Source: Granulicella sp. UBA5172 (GTDB lineage: Bacteria > Acidobacteriota > Terriglobia > Terriglobales > Acidobacteriaceae). From it: a DNA stretch of 6,195 nucleotides. A model generated the notes under the pieces. The model saw only the letters and a program-made list of their open reading frames with translations, was not told the origin of the DNA and searched no databases. Where the stretch lies: contig DHWW01000312.1 in NCBI GenBank assembly GCA_002413385.1, positions 1 to 6,195 of the forward strand. The letters are read 5' to 3'. Made by a program: the position numbers and the translations under genes. Shown here piece by piece: positions 1 to 5,724 of the stretch (the stretch's first letter is position 1; every line of letters starts with the position of its first letter).

Positions 1-50
1 CAATCAGCTTCTATGATCCAGTCCGAATGGACAACCTATTGAGACTTTAC

Positions 51-79
51 ACCTACGGGATGACAAACAAAAAAAGGGA
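51..79 (+). repeat. Dispersed intergenic repeat, copy 1
   Basis: The 18-base string ACCTACGGGATGACAAAC at 51-68 recurs exactly at 1717-1734 in the same orientation. Extending to 51-79 against 1717-1745 gives 25 matches in 29 positions by eye. The two copies flank the GH30 gene, one past its 3' end and one upstream of its promoter region. An exact 18-mer in 6 kb is very unlikely by chance. It resembles the GGATGAC-containing intergenic repeats I recall from Acidobacteria genomes, but that is recollection and not a search result. No transposase or terminal inverted repeats accompany it. Confidence 0.6.
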
Positions 80-88
80 CGACTCCTT
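69..88 (-). terminator. Weak candidate intrinsic terminator of the GH30 gene
   Basis: Read on the minus strand, this site begins about 14 bases past the GH30 stop. An AAGGA/TCC(C)TT stem (79-84 loop region, arms near 74-79 and 84-88) with one bulged C and a 4-base loop is followed by a run of seven Ts (69-75 on the plus strand). The T-run and position are right for a Rho-independent terminator, but the stem has only about five pairs and two of them use part of the T-run. It overlaps the dispersed repeat at 51-79. Confidence 0.28.
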
Positions 89-102
89 GAGGGAAAGGGT
101 GG

Positions 103-1509
103 CTACCAGATGTAGGTTCCGACGGAGCCGGCACCCAGTGATGTGGTGAGGGTTTTTGAGCCGGTGTGGATGTCGAATGTTTGGGGGGTGTCGGTGATGT
201 TGGAGACGATGAGGACCTTCTTGCCGTCGGTGGTTTTGAAGGCGACGTTGGGGAGGGTGGCGAGGGTATTCGAGGCGATGCGGACGGAGCCGGTGGGGAC
301 GAACTTCGAGGCGTGCGCGATGGTGTAGAAAGCTACGTTGCGGATGACCTTGTTGCCGTCGATGGTGATGGCTCCGGAGCAGCCGGTGCAGCCCCCGTTG
401 TTGGTGTGAGGGCCGTTGCTGGGATCGGCGGCGAGGTTCCAGAGTAGGATGTTTTTGCTCCAGTTGCGGCTGACGCCAACGATGACTTCGGCGACGGGCT
501 TGGTGAGGTTGATGGGGCCGCTGTTGTCGCGCTGGGTGATGGACTGCTCGGTGAAGTAGATGTTCTTTTTGGGGAAGGCGTCGTGGACCTGGGTCATGGC
601 GTCGACGGTGCCGCCGTAGAGATGGAAGCCGCTGCCGTCGACGTATTTTGCGGCGGCCTTATCGCGGAGGATGGAGAGGGGATAGAGGGGGTGGTCGAGA
701 TTGTGGTCGTAGAGAATGATCTTGGTCTTGATGCCGACCTGTTTGAAGGCGGGGCCGAGATCGGTCTTGATGAACTCATCCTGCTCGGGCGAGAGCATGA
801 GCATACTGGGGGTGTTCTTTTCGTTGAGGGGCTCGTTCTGGATGGTGAGGGCGTCGATGCGGATGCCTTCGGCCTGCATGCCCTGAATGTATTTGACGAG
901 GTAGGCGGCGTAGGCGTGGAAGTATTCGGGCTTGAGGACTCCGCCTTGTGCGGCGTCGTTGGTCTTCATCCAGATGGGAGCGGACCAGGGCGAGGCGAGG
1001 AGCTGGATCTTTGGTTGGAGGACGAGGATTTCTTTCATGACGGGGATGACGTCGGCCTTGTCGGGGTCGAGGCTGAAGTGCGCCATGGCGGTGTCGGTTT
1101 CACCTTTGGGGAGGTCGTCGTAGGAGTAGACGTGGTCGTTCATGTCAGAGGAGCCGACGGTGAGGCGGAGATAGCTGACGCCGATGCCGTCGCCGGTGGT
1201 GGTGAAGAGTTCATGCAGAATGGCGGCGCGACTGGCGGGATCCATCTTCATCAGGAGTTGGGCGCTGCCTCCGGTGAGAGCGAAGCCGAAGCCGTCCATG
1301 GTCTGGAAGGTCTGGGCAGGGTCTACGTCGATGACCTGCGTGGCTGTGGCAGGAGCGGCGGTGAAGGGGAGGGGTGGGGACTGGAGCTTGAGGAGGGCGG
1401 CGCGGTCGGGGTTGGAGAGCCAGAGGGAGGCGTCTTGCTGGGCACGCGCGGCCAGGGGGGCCAGGAGGGTGATGGAGAGGAGAAGGGGGAGGGCGGCTTT
1501 GGCGTTCAT
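103..1509 (-). CDS. Secreted glycoside hydrolase family 30 (glucosylceramidase / beta-1,6-glucanase-like)
   Basis: A 468-residue exported retaining glycosidase with the GH30 (beta/alpha)8 barrel plus side beta-sandwich. Residues 1-23 form a signal peptide (hydrophobic LPLLLSITLLAPLA, then cleavage at ARA|QQ). Family landmarks in order are GFGFALTGGSA (73-83), SPWSAPIWMK (173-182), the acid/base motif TIQNEP with E226, the nucleophile motif YFTEQS with E321, and WNLA (357-360) followed by a GPHTNNGGC loop (366-374). Residues from about 380 form the C-terminal beta-sandwich, ending GTYIW. Length suits the GBA1-like GH30 branch. Known members cleave glucosylceramide, beta-1,6-glucan or related beta-glycosides; the substrate here cannot be told from sequence. 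The start is supported by AGGAG (1517-1521 on the complement) seven bases upstream. The gene lies 246 bp behind a co-oriented small gene and seems to have its own promoter and a palindromic operator candidate. Both catalytic residues are intact. Confidence 0.93.
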   Translation of the reverse strand: MNAKAALPLLLSITLLAPLAARAQQDASLWLSNPDRAALLKLQSPPLPFTAAPATATQVIDVDPAQTFQTMDGFGFALTGGSAQLLMKMDPASRAAILHELFTTTGDGIGVSYLRLTVGSSDMNDHVYSYDDLPKGETDTAMAHFSLDPDKADVIPVMKEILVLQPKIQLLASPWSAPIWMKTNDAAQGGVLKPEYFHAYAAYLVKYIQGMQAEGIRIDALTIQNEPLNEKNTPSMLMLSPEQDEFIKTDLGPAFKQVGIKTKIILYDHNLDHPLYPLSILRDKAAAKYVDGSGFHLYGGTVDAMTQVHDAFPKKNIYFTEQSITQRDNSGPINLTKPVAEVIVGVSRNWSKNILLWNLAADPSNGPHTNNGGCTGCSGAITIDGNKVIRNVAFYTIAHASKFVPTGSVRIASNTLATLPNVAFKTTDGKKVLIVSNITDTPQTFDIHTGSKTLTTSLGAGSVGTYIW

Positions 1510-1559
1510 GGAGAGGCTCCTGACAGGGTGCTCGCGGATTGGTGATCACGAAGCGAGAT

Positions 1560-1580
1560 GATTGTAGACAATCGTTTGTC
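1560..1580. promoter_or_regulatory. Palindromic operator candidate (GntR-like) at the GH30 promoter
   Basis: GATTGT-AG-ACAATC (1560-1573) is a perfect 6-bp inverted repeat with a 2-base spacer. A second, overlapping dyad GACAA-TCGT-TTGTC occupies 1567-1580. The inner TTGTAGACAA fits the TNGT-N(0-3)-ACNA pattern described for FadR-subfamily GntR repressors. The first dyad covers the GH30 -10-like box, the classic place for a repressor. No regulator gene lies in the window, so the family assignment rests on pattern alone. A further 8-bp palindrome, GTGATCAC, lies at 1542-1549 in the presumed 5' leader. Confidence 0.5.
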
Positions 1581-1590
1581 CCAAGCGCAA
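1561..1590 (-). promoter_or_regulatory. Candidate sigma-70-type promoter of the GH30 gene
   Basis: On the minus strand a TACAAT box (complement of 1561-1566, five of six matches to TATAAT) is preceded after 18 bases by TTGCGC (complement of 1585-1590, three of six matches to TTGACA). Transcription would start near 1554, leaving a leader of about 45 bases before the ATG at 1509. The -10 is good and the -35 poor, which is consistent with a regulated promoter. It suggests GH30 is transcribed independently of the upstream 106-residue gene. Confidence 0.42.
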
Positions 1591-1691
1591 GGTCCTGCGG
1601 TCCTGCGCGGACGGCGAGGGTTGAGAGCGTGGGCGGATGCGAATGCGGGGGTCCCTTCCCCTTACAGGGTCAAGGATGACGGCGAAAAACA

Positions 1692-1715
1692 GGCAACGGC
1701 AAGGGCAGAAGCAGA
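1692..1715 (+). repeat. Degenerate tandem hexamer run
   Basis: Four consecutive six-base units read GGCAAC, GGCAAG, GGCAGA and AGCAGA, directly before repeat copy 2. An earlier GGATGAC at 1674-1680 echoes the GGATGAC core of the 18-mer at 1724-1730. Together 1638-1745 looks like one composite noncoding repeat region, not a gene. The units are imperfect, so it is a degenerate array at best. Confidence 0.4.
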
Positions 1716-1716
1716 T

Positions 1717-1745
1717 ACCTACGGGATGACAAACCAGGAAAGGTA
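1717..1745 (+). repeat. Dispersed intergenic repeat, copy 2
   Basis: This copy shares the exact 18-mer ACCTACGGGATGACAAAC (1717-1734) with copy 1 at 51-68, and 25 of 29 bases over the longer alignment. It lies just past the 3' end of the 106-residue gene (stop at 1756-1758, minus strand), so transcripts of that gene would run into its reverse complement. Same orientation as copy 1, with GH30 and its control region between them. Confidence 0.6.
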
Positions 1746-1755
1746 ACGGTGTGGG

Positions 1756-2076
1756 TTAGCGGGGTTTGTAGCGGGTGAGGCAGAGGATGCCTTCTTCGGG
1801 GGAGATGGTGATGCGGCCGGGCTCGAAGAGGTCGGCGCGGAAGGTGGAGTTTTCGTGGAGATCGATTTGGGCGAGGCGGTGGGCCGGGGTGCCGTCGGCG
1901 AAGATAATGCAGCGCCAGAAGTCGCCGGAGTCCTGCCAGGAGACGCTGAAGTGCTGGTCGTCGTGGTGGCGCTGGGCGACGAGGTCGGTGCTGCGGAGAT
2001 TGCAGACGCAACGGCCAAGGACGGTGGGGTCGGACATGCGCTGATCGGCGATTTCTTTGAGTTCGATGGACGTCAT
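1756..2076 (-). CDS. Hypothetical protein, 106 residues, family not recognised
   Basis: I do not recognise this protein. The translation has a natural composition: an N-terminal probably helical stretch (MTSIELKEIADQRM), two close cysteines (CVC, 23-25), an SVSWQDSGDFWRCIIF segment (44-59), then mixed beta-like sequence (RADLFEPGRITISPEEGILCLTRYKPR). There is no signal peptide or membrane segment, so it is likely cytoplasmic. The four cysteines (23, 25, 57 and 99) do not form an obvious zinc motif. The ATG has a strong GGAGGAG Shine-Dalgarno four bases upstream (complement of 2081-2087), which is the best evidence that the gene is real, and that sequence is paired in a hairpin. It is divergent from icd and upstream of GH30 on the same strand. 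Its overlapping opposite-strand frames read as low-complexity shadows. Confidence 0.72.
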   Translation of the reverse strand: MTSIELKEIADQRMSDPTVLGRCVCNLRSTDLVAQRHHDDQHFSVSWQDSGDFWRCIIFADGTPAHRLAQIDLHENSTFRADLFEPGRITISPEEGILCLTRYKPR

Positions 2077-2080
2077 GCGG

Positions 2081-2097
2081 CTCCTCCGGTGGAGGAG
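2081..2097 (-). promoter_or_regulatory. Hairpin sequestering the Shine-Dalgarno of the 106-residue gene
   Basis: In the minus-strand transcript CTCCTCC (complement of 2091-2097), a 3-base ACC loop, and GGAGGAG (complement of 2081-2087) form a perfect 7-bp GC-rich hairpin ending four bases before the ATG. The whole Shine-Dalgarno is therefore in the stem, and the upstream arm acts as an internal anti-Shine-Dalgarno. This predicts low basal translation unless the hairpin is opened by a protein, a small RNA or temperature. Only the pairing is seen; regulation is inferred. Confidence 0.5.
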
Positions 2098-2098
2098 G

Positions 2099-2181
2099 CT
2101 GAGTTTATCAGAGCGGTTGGGTGATCGGGAATGGGGGGTGCGGGCGTGAGTTGCGGAGGGCTGAGGGGCTGAGCGTTTATC
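2099..2181. repeat. Imperfect direct repeat in the divergent intergenic region
   Basis: CTGAGTTTATC (2099-2109) and CTGAGCGTTTATC (2169-2181) differ only by a two-base insertion and lie 70 bases apart between the divergent 106-residue gene and icd. They could be paired regulator sites or chance. I found no good -35/-10 pair on either strand between 2077 and 2305; the best -10-like string towards icd, TACGAT at 2217-2222, lacks a partner. Beyond this repeat I see nothing definite in that region. Confidence 0.22.
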
Positions 2182-2305
2182 GGGTGGGCGAATCGATAAC
2201 AGTTGTAGTGGGGGAGTACGATTAAGGCCGCAAGTGTGACCACGACAAATTAGGTACGCGCCGCGGCCCGCTCAATTGAAACCTATCTTCTGGAGCTACT
2301 ACCCT

Positions 2306-3736
2306 ATGCCGACGAGCAGTACAGAGAAAACGACAACGCAGACCAGCTACAACGGAATCCCGGTGCCGGTGAATGGCGAGGCGATTCAATACAGCGACGG
2401 CAAGTACACGGTGCCGAATCATCCGATCATTCCGTTCATTGAAGGCGATGGGACGGGGCGGGACATCTGGAAGGCATCGCAGCGGGTGTTCGATGCGGCG
2501 GTGGCGAAGGCTTACGGCGGCAAGCGGTCAGTGGCGTGGTACGAAGTGCTGGCCGGCGAGAAGGCGTATAGCCAGACGAAGAACTGGTTGCCGGACGATA
2601 CGGTGAAGGCGACGATGGACTTTCGCGTGTCGATCAAGGGACCGCTGACGACTCCGATTGGTGGAGGGATTCGCAGCCTGAATGTGGCGCTGCGGCAGTT
2701 GATGGATTTGTACCAGTGCATTCGTCCGGTGAAGTACTACGCTGGCGTGCCGAGCCCGGTGAAGCATCCGGAGCAGGTGGACATTGTGATCTTCCGCGAG
2801 AATACGGAGGACATTTATGCGGGCATCGAGTTCCGCGAGGGAACGCCCGAGGCGGCGAAGTTTATTTCGTTTGTGAACGACGAGATGCTGAAGGGCAAGA
2901 AGCAGAAGATTCGGCTGGATTCGGGCGTGGGCGTGAAGCCGATCTCGATTACGGGATCGAAGCGGCTGGTGCGGGCGGCGATTGCGTTTGCGCTGAAGGT
3001 CGGGCGCAAGACGGTGACGATCGTGCACAAGGGAAACATCCAGAAGTTTACCGAGGGTGCGTTCCGCGAGTGGGGTTACGAGGTTGCGGTGCAGGAGTTC
3101 CGCAACGACGTGGTGACCGAGCGCGAGAGCTGGATCCTGGGCAATGTTGAGAAGACACCGGGGCTGACGGCGGAGCAGAATGCTGCGTTGATTGAGCCGG
3201 GCATTGAGTTTGCGTCGAAGGAGTTTGGCGAGGCGGTCGTGGCCGAGGTGAAGCATGTGATTGCGAGCATTGGTGCGACGCATGGCAATGGCCAGTGGAA
3301 GAAGAAGGTGCTGATCAATGATCGGATTGCGGATTCGATTTTTCAGCAGATTATTATTCGGCCATCGGATTACAGCGTGCTGGCGACGACGAATTTGAAT
3401 GGCGACTACATCTCGGATGCTGCGGCGGCACAGGTTGGCGGGCTGGGAATTGCTCCGGGCGCGAATGTTGGCGACGGCTATGCGGTGTTTGAAGCGACGC
3501 ATGGGACGGCTCCGAAGTATGCGGACATGGATGTGATCAATCCGGGCTCGGTGATTTTATCGGGCATGATGCTGTTTGATTTTCTGGGCTGGACCGAGGT
3601 GGCTCGGCTGATTGAGTCGGCGATGCAGAAGACGATTGCGCAGAAGTTTGTGACGTACGACTTCGAGCGGCAGATGCCGGGAGCGACGAAGGCGAAGACG
3701 AGCGAGTTTGCTACGCGAATGATTGAGAATATGTAA
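2306..3736 (+). CDS. icd: Isocitrate dehydrogenase (NADP+), dimeric prokaryotic type
   Basis: Oxidises and decarboxylates isocitrate to 2-oxoglutarate in the cytoplasmic TCA cycle, making NADPH. The 476-residue product aligns by eye along its length with E. coli Icd (416 residues). Visible landmarks are [10 protein letters not shown] (42-51), the substrate loop [19 protein letters not shown] (112-130) with S124 equivalent to the AceK-phosphorylated S113, R130, R140, R164, Y171 and K242, metal-binding D343, D367 and D371, and the cofactor loop ATHGTAPKY (397-405). K404, Y405, Y451 and R455 match the NADP-selecting residues of E. coli K344, Y345, Y391 and R395. Between W256 and D343 it carries about 48 extra residues compared with E. 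coli. The start chosen is ATG 2306, with GGAG at 2292-2295; an in-frame TTG at 2276 would add ten residues but has no Shine-Dalgarno. An FG-GAP gene follows after 68 bp. Confidence 0.97.
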   Translation: MPTSSTEKTTTQTSYNGIPVPVNGEAIQYSDGKYTVPNHPIIPFIEGDGTGRDIWKASQRVFDAAVAKAYGGKRSVAWYEVLAGEKAYSQTKNWLPDDTVKATMDFRVSIKGPLTTPIGGGIRSLNVALRQLMDLYQCIRPVKYYAGVPSPVKHPEQVDIVIFRENTEDIYAGIEFREGTPEAAKFISFVNDEMLKGKKQKIRLDSGVGVKPISITGSKRLVRAAIAFALKVGRKTVTIVHKGNIQKFTEGAFREWGYEVAVQEFRNDVVTERESWILGNVEKTPGLTAEQNAALIEPGIEFASKEFGEAVVAEVKHVIASIGATHGNGQWKKKVLINDRIADSIFQQIIIRPSDYSVLATTNLNGDYISDAAAAQVGGLGIAPGANVGDGYAVFEATHGTAPKYADMDVINPGSVILSGMMLFDFLGWTEVARLIESAMQKTIAQKFVTYDFERQMPGATKAKTSEFATRMIENM

Positions 3737-3776
3737 GGCAGTGAACAACCCCACGGGGTGAAATTGTCGTCCATGA

Positions 3777-3803
3777 AGTGAGGGAGCCAGGAGTTCCCTC
3801 ACT
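3777..3803 (+). promoter_or_regulatory. Stem-loop presenting the Shine-Dalgarno of the FG-GAP gene
   Basis: AGTGAGGGA (3777-3785) and TCCCTCACT (3795-3803) are perfect 9-bp inverted arms around the 9-base loop GCCAGGAGT. The loop holds AGGAG (3789-3793), and the 3' arm ends one base before the ATG at 3805. The next gene's ribosome-binding site is thus in an exposed loop with a stem between it and the start codon. Alternatively the structure stabilises or ends the icd mRNA; no T-run follows, so a standard intrinsic terminator is unlikely. The inverted repeat is certain, the role inferred. Confidence 0.55.
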
Positions 3804-3804
3804 C

Positions 3805-5565
3805 ATGGGCCCCCGAAATATCCTTGCTGTAGCTGTTCTTGTTGTAGGCACTGCAACTGTTTTTGCTCAGTCGAGTCCAAGTTTCGAACTCAACCTTGAT
3901 ACCAATAGTGCGTACGACGCGATGAGCGTTGCGCAAGGCGATTTTAACGGCGATGGGAAGCCGGACATCGTTGTGGGTGGTGGCGCGACCAGCACGACGA
4001 TCACGCTGCGATTGGGGAATGGCGATGGGACGTTCCAGGCGCCAATGACGGTGGGACAGGCGGACAGTTCGCAAGTGCTGAATGTGGTGGCGGCGGATGT
4101 GAATGGCGACGGGAAGCTGGACGTCGTGGCTCTGTGCATCGGCGGAACGTTCGATGTTTTTTACGGGAACAGCGACGGAACGTTTGAAGCTCCGGTGGCG
4201 ATTGCGACGGCGGGTTCTCCACGCACCATGGCGGTTGGAAGCTTCTACGATGATGGCCTGCTCGACGTTGCGGTGGGCGACTCGAATGGCAATATCGAGA
4301 TTTACAAAAATGTAGGAGGCAAGGCCTTTGCGCTGACGAATACGATCGCGGTTGAGGCGAACAAAGCGGTGCTGAAGGATCGCATGGGAGACATCGATGG
4401 CGATGGGCAGATCGATCTTGGCGTGCTGACGCCCGACGGAGCGTATGTGCTTTGGGGAGATGGCCAGGGTGGATTTACGCAGGTGCTGCTGAAGAGTTAT
4501 CCGTATGCTGCGCCGGCGGATCTGACGGTGGGCGATTTGAATCAGGATGGAAGGGCGGATGTGATCGCATCGTATAACTGCAGCGCGAACGTGCAGACGA
4601 GTTTTACTCCGGCATGCGCTGGGCTCGATGTGTTCTATGGTCAGGCGAGTAAGAAGACGCTCTATCGTCATGCGGTAACGCAGGCGGGATTGCCGGCTGT
4701 GTTGCAGTCGCTGGCTGTGGATGTGAATGGCGATGGCATCGCCGACCTGGTTGCGGAGCCAACGGCCGGGAGTGTGACGGGTGTGGCTGTGTGGCTGGGA
4801 CATCCGGATGGCACGTTCGATCAGACCGCGCAACAGTTTGTTGCGGCATCAGGCGGGGCCGGAGGACTGGTTGCGGGTGATTGGAATCGCGACGGCATGA
4901 TGGACTTTGCGGAGACGCTGCCGGGACAAGCGGAGACCGAGATTCTTATCAACGGCGGAATCCGTGCGCCGTGCGCGACGAGCACGATCAGCGGAACGGT
5001 GACGGTGTGTCAGCCGGTCGATGGAGCGTATCTGCCGAGCCCGGTCACGGTGCAGGCGAATGCGTATGACACGACGACGGTGACGGCGTTGCAGGAGTAT
5101 GTCGATAACAACCTGGTGACTTCGCAGAACGTGAAGAGCTTCGATCTCAGCTTGACGGAGGCGCCGGGACCGCATTGGCTGGTGACGAAGGCATGGGATG
5201 CGTCGGGCTTGAGCTTCCGGACAAATCGGAAGATCACGGTCTACAGCGGGACACCCGGGCCGACGTGTCCGGCGGCGCAGGCAACGGCGAATATCTGCTT
5301 GCCGGCTACCACGAGCGGTTCGTCGCCGGTGCGGATTCTGGCGAATGGGGCGACGGCGAATGTGCCGACGGCAGCGCAGTTGTATGTCGATGGAACGCTG
5401 GTGATCAACAAAACGAACTGCGACAGTCATGGGAGCTGTCCGGGTGGGACGACGTACATCGATACGACACAGACACTTGCGGCGGGAACGCACTCTCTGG
5501 AGTTCAAGCTGTGGGATGCTCAGGGGAATGTGTACACGGCGCAGAAGTCGATCACGATCCAGTAG
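3805..5565 (+). CDS. Secreted FG-GAP/VCBS repeat protein with two C-terminal Ig-like domains
   Basis: A 586-residue exported protein of unknown specific role. Residues 1-21 form a signal peptide (MGPRN, then hydrophobic ILAVAVLVVGTATVF, cleavage near A21|Q22). Seven FG-GAP calcium-loop cores follow: GDFNGDGKPD (45-54), ADVNGDGKLD (97-106), the degenerate GSFYDDGLLD (145-154), GDIDGDGQID (195-204), GDLNQDGRAD (243-252), VDVNGDGIAD (305-314) and GDWNRDGMMD (358-367). Spacing of 48-62 residues and the count of seven suit an integrin-alpha-like seven-bladed propeller. Residues about 390-480 and 488-586 are two related Ig-like (Big_7-like) domains; each has a Cys pair at its start (390/402, 488/498) and ends in an HxLxxKxWDAxG motif. 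Further close Cys pairs (259/271, 539/545) suit a disulfide-bonded protein outside the cytoplasm. Such proteins often bind surfaces or carbohydrates; no catalytic motif is visible. ATG 3805 is preferred over in-frame GTG 3778, because it gives a clean signal peptide and has AGGAG upstream. Confidence 0.88.
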   Translation: MGPRNILAVAVLVVGTATVFAQSSPSFELNLDTNSAYDAMSVAQGDFNGDGKPDIVVGGGATSTTITLRLGNGDGTFQAPMTVGQADSSQVLNVVAADVNGDGKLDVVALCIGGTFDVFYGNSDGTFEAPVAIATAGSPRTMAVGSFYDDGLLDVAVGDSNGNIEIYKNVGGKAFALTNTIAVEANKAVLKDRMGDIDGDGQIDLGVLTPDGAYVLWGDGQGGFTQVLLKSYPYAAPADLTVGDLNQDGRADVIASYNCSANVQTSFTPACAGLDVFYGQASKKTLYRHAVTQAGLPAVLQSLAVDVNGDGIADLVAEPTAGSVTGVAVWLGHPDGTFDQTAQQFVAASGGAGGLVAGDWNRDGMMDFAETLPGQAETEILINGGIRAPCATSTISGTVTVCQPVDGAYLPSPVTVQANAYDTTTVTALQEYVDNNLVTSQNVKSFDLSLTEAPGPHWLVTKAWDASGLSFRTNRKITVYSGTPGPTCPAAQATANICLPATTSGSSPVRILANGATANVPTAAQLYVDGTLVINKTNCDSHGSCPGGTTYIDTTQTLAAGTHSLEFKLWDAQGNVYTAQKSITIQ

Positions 5566-5589
5566 GTTTATTTGTGCAGCTTTGATTGC

Positions 5590-5627
5590 GGCGACCAGGG
5601 ATTCGTGGAACTGGTTGCCTGGATTTT
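5590..5627 (+). terminator. Candidate terminator after the FG-GAP gene
   Basis: Starting 25 bases after the stop, GGCGACCAG (5590-5598) pairs with CTGGTTGCC (5611-5619) as nine pairs including one G-U, around a 12-base loop. A short TTTT (5624-5627) follows four bases later. Place and stem length suit an intrinsic terminator, but the loop is long and the T-run short, so it may be only a 3'-end structure. Confidence 0.38.
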
Positions 5628-5724
5628 AAAGGGGCAAGAGAAGACCGCGCGAGGGGGATGGGTTCGCGTGAGGGGTGGGTTTTGGGCTAGGCTGTTTGCA
5701 CTGCTGTCTTCTCCAAAACTTCTT

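Noticed and set aside
583..1545. Long plus-strand open frame (320 codons) opposite GH30
   Set aside because: Its product is a low-complexity Gly/Glu/Val-rich sequence that mirrors the codon bias of the GH30 strand. The minus-strand frame has a signal peptide and catalytic motifs.
2276..2305. TTG start ten codons upstream for icd
   Set aside because: There is no Shine-Dalgarno before it, while ATG 2306 has GGAG at a suitable distance and gives an N-terminus in line with the family.
2528..3502. Minus-strand open frame of 324 codons opposite icd
   Set aside because: Its product is Arg/His/Leu-rich without domain signals, the usual shadow of a high-GC gene; icd is unmistakable on the other strand.
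3748..3759. ACCCC-AC-GGGGT as an icd terminator
   Set aside because: The loop would be only two bases (or the stem only four pairs) and no T-run follows, so it is not a convincing terminator.
3799..5493. Minus-strand open frames of 344 and 214 codons opposite the FG-GAP gene
   Set aside because: Both encode Arg/His-rich sequence and arise from the repeated Asp/Gly codons of the FG-GAP repeats read backwards.
5683..5711. TTGGGC as a -35 for the S9 peptidase gene
   Set aside because: No -10-like hexamer lies 16-19 bases downstream.
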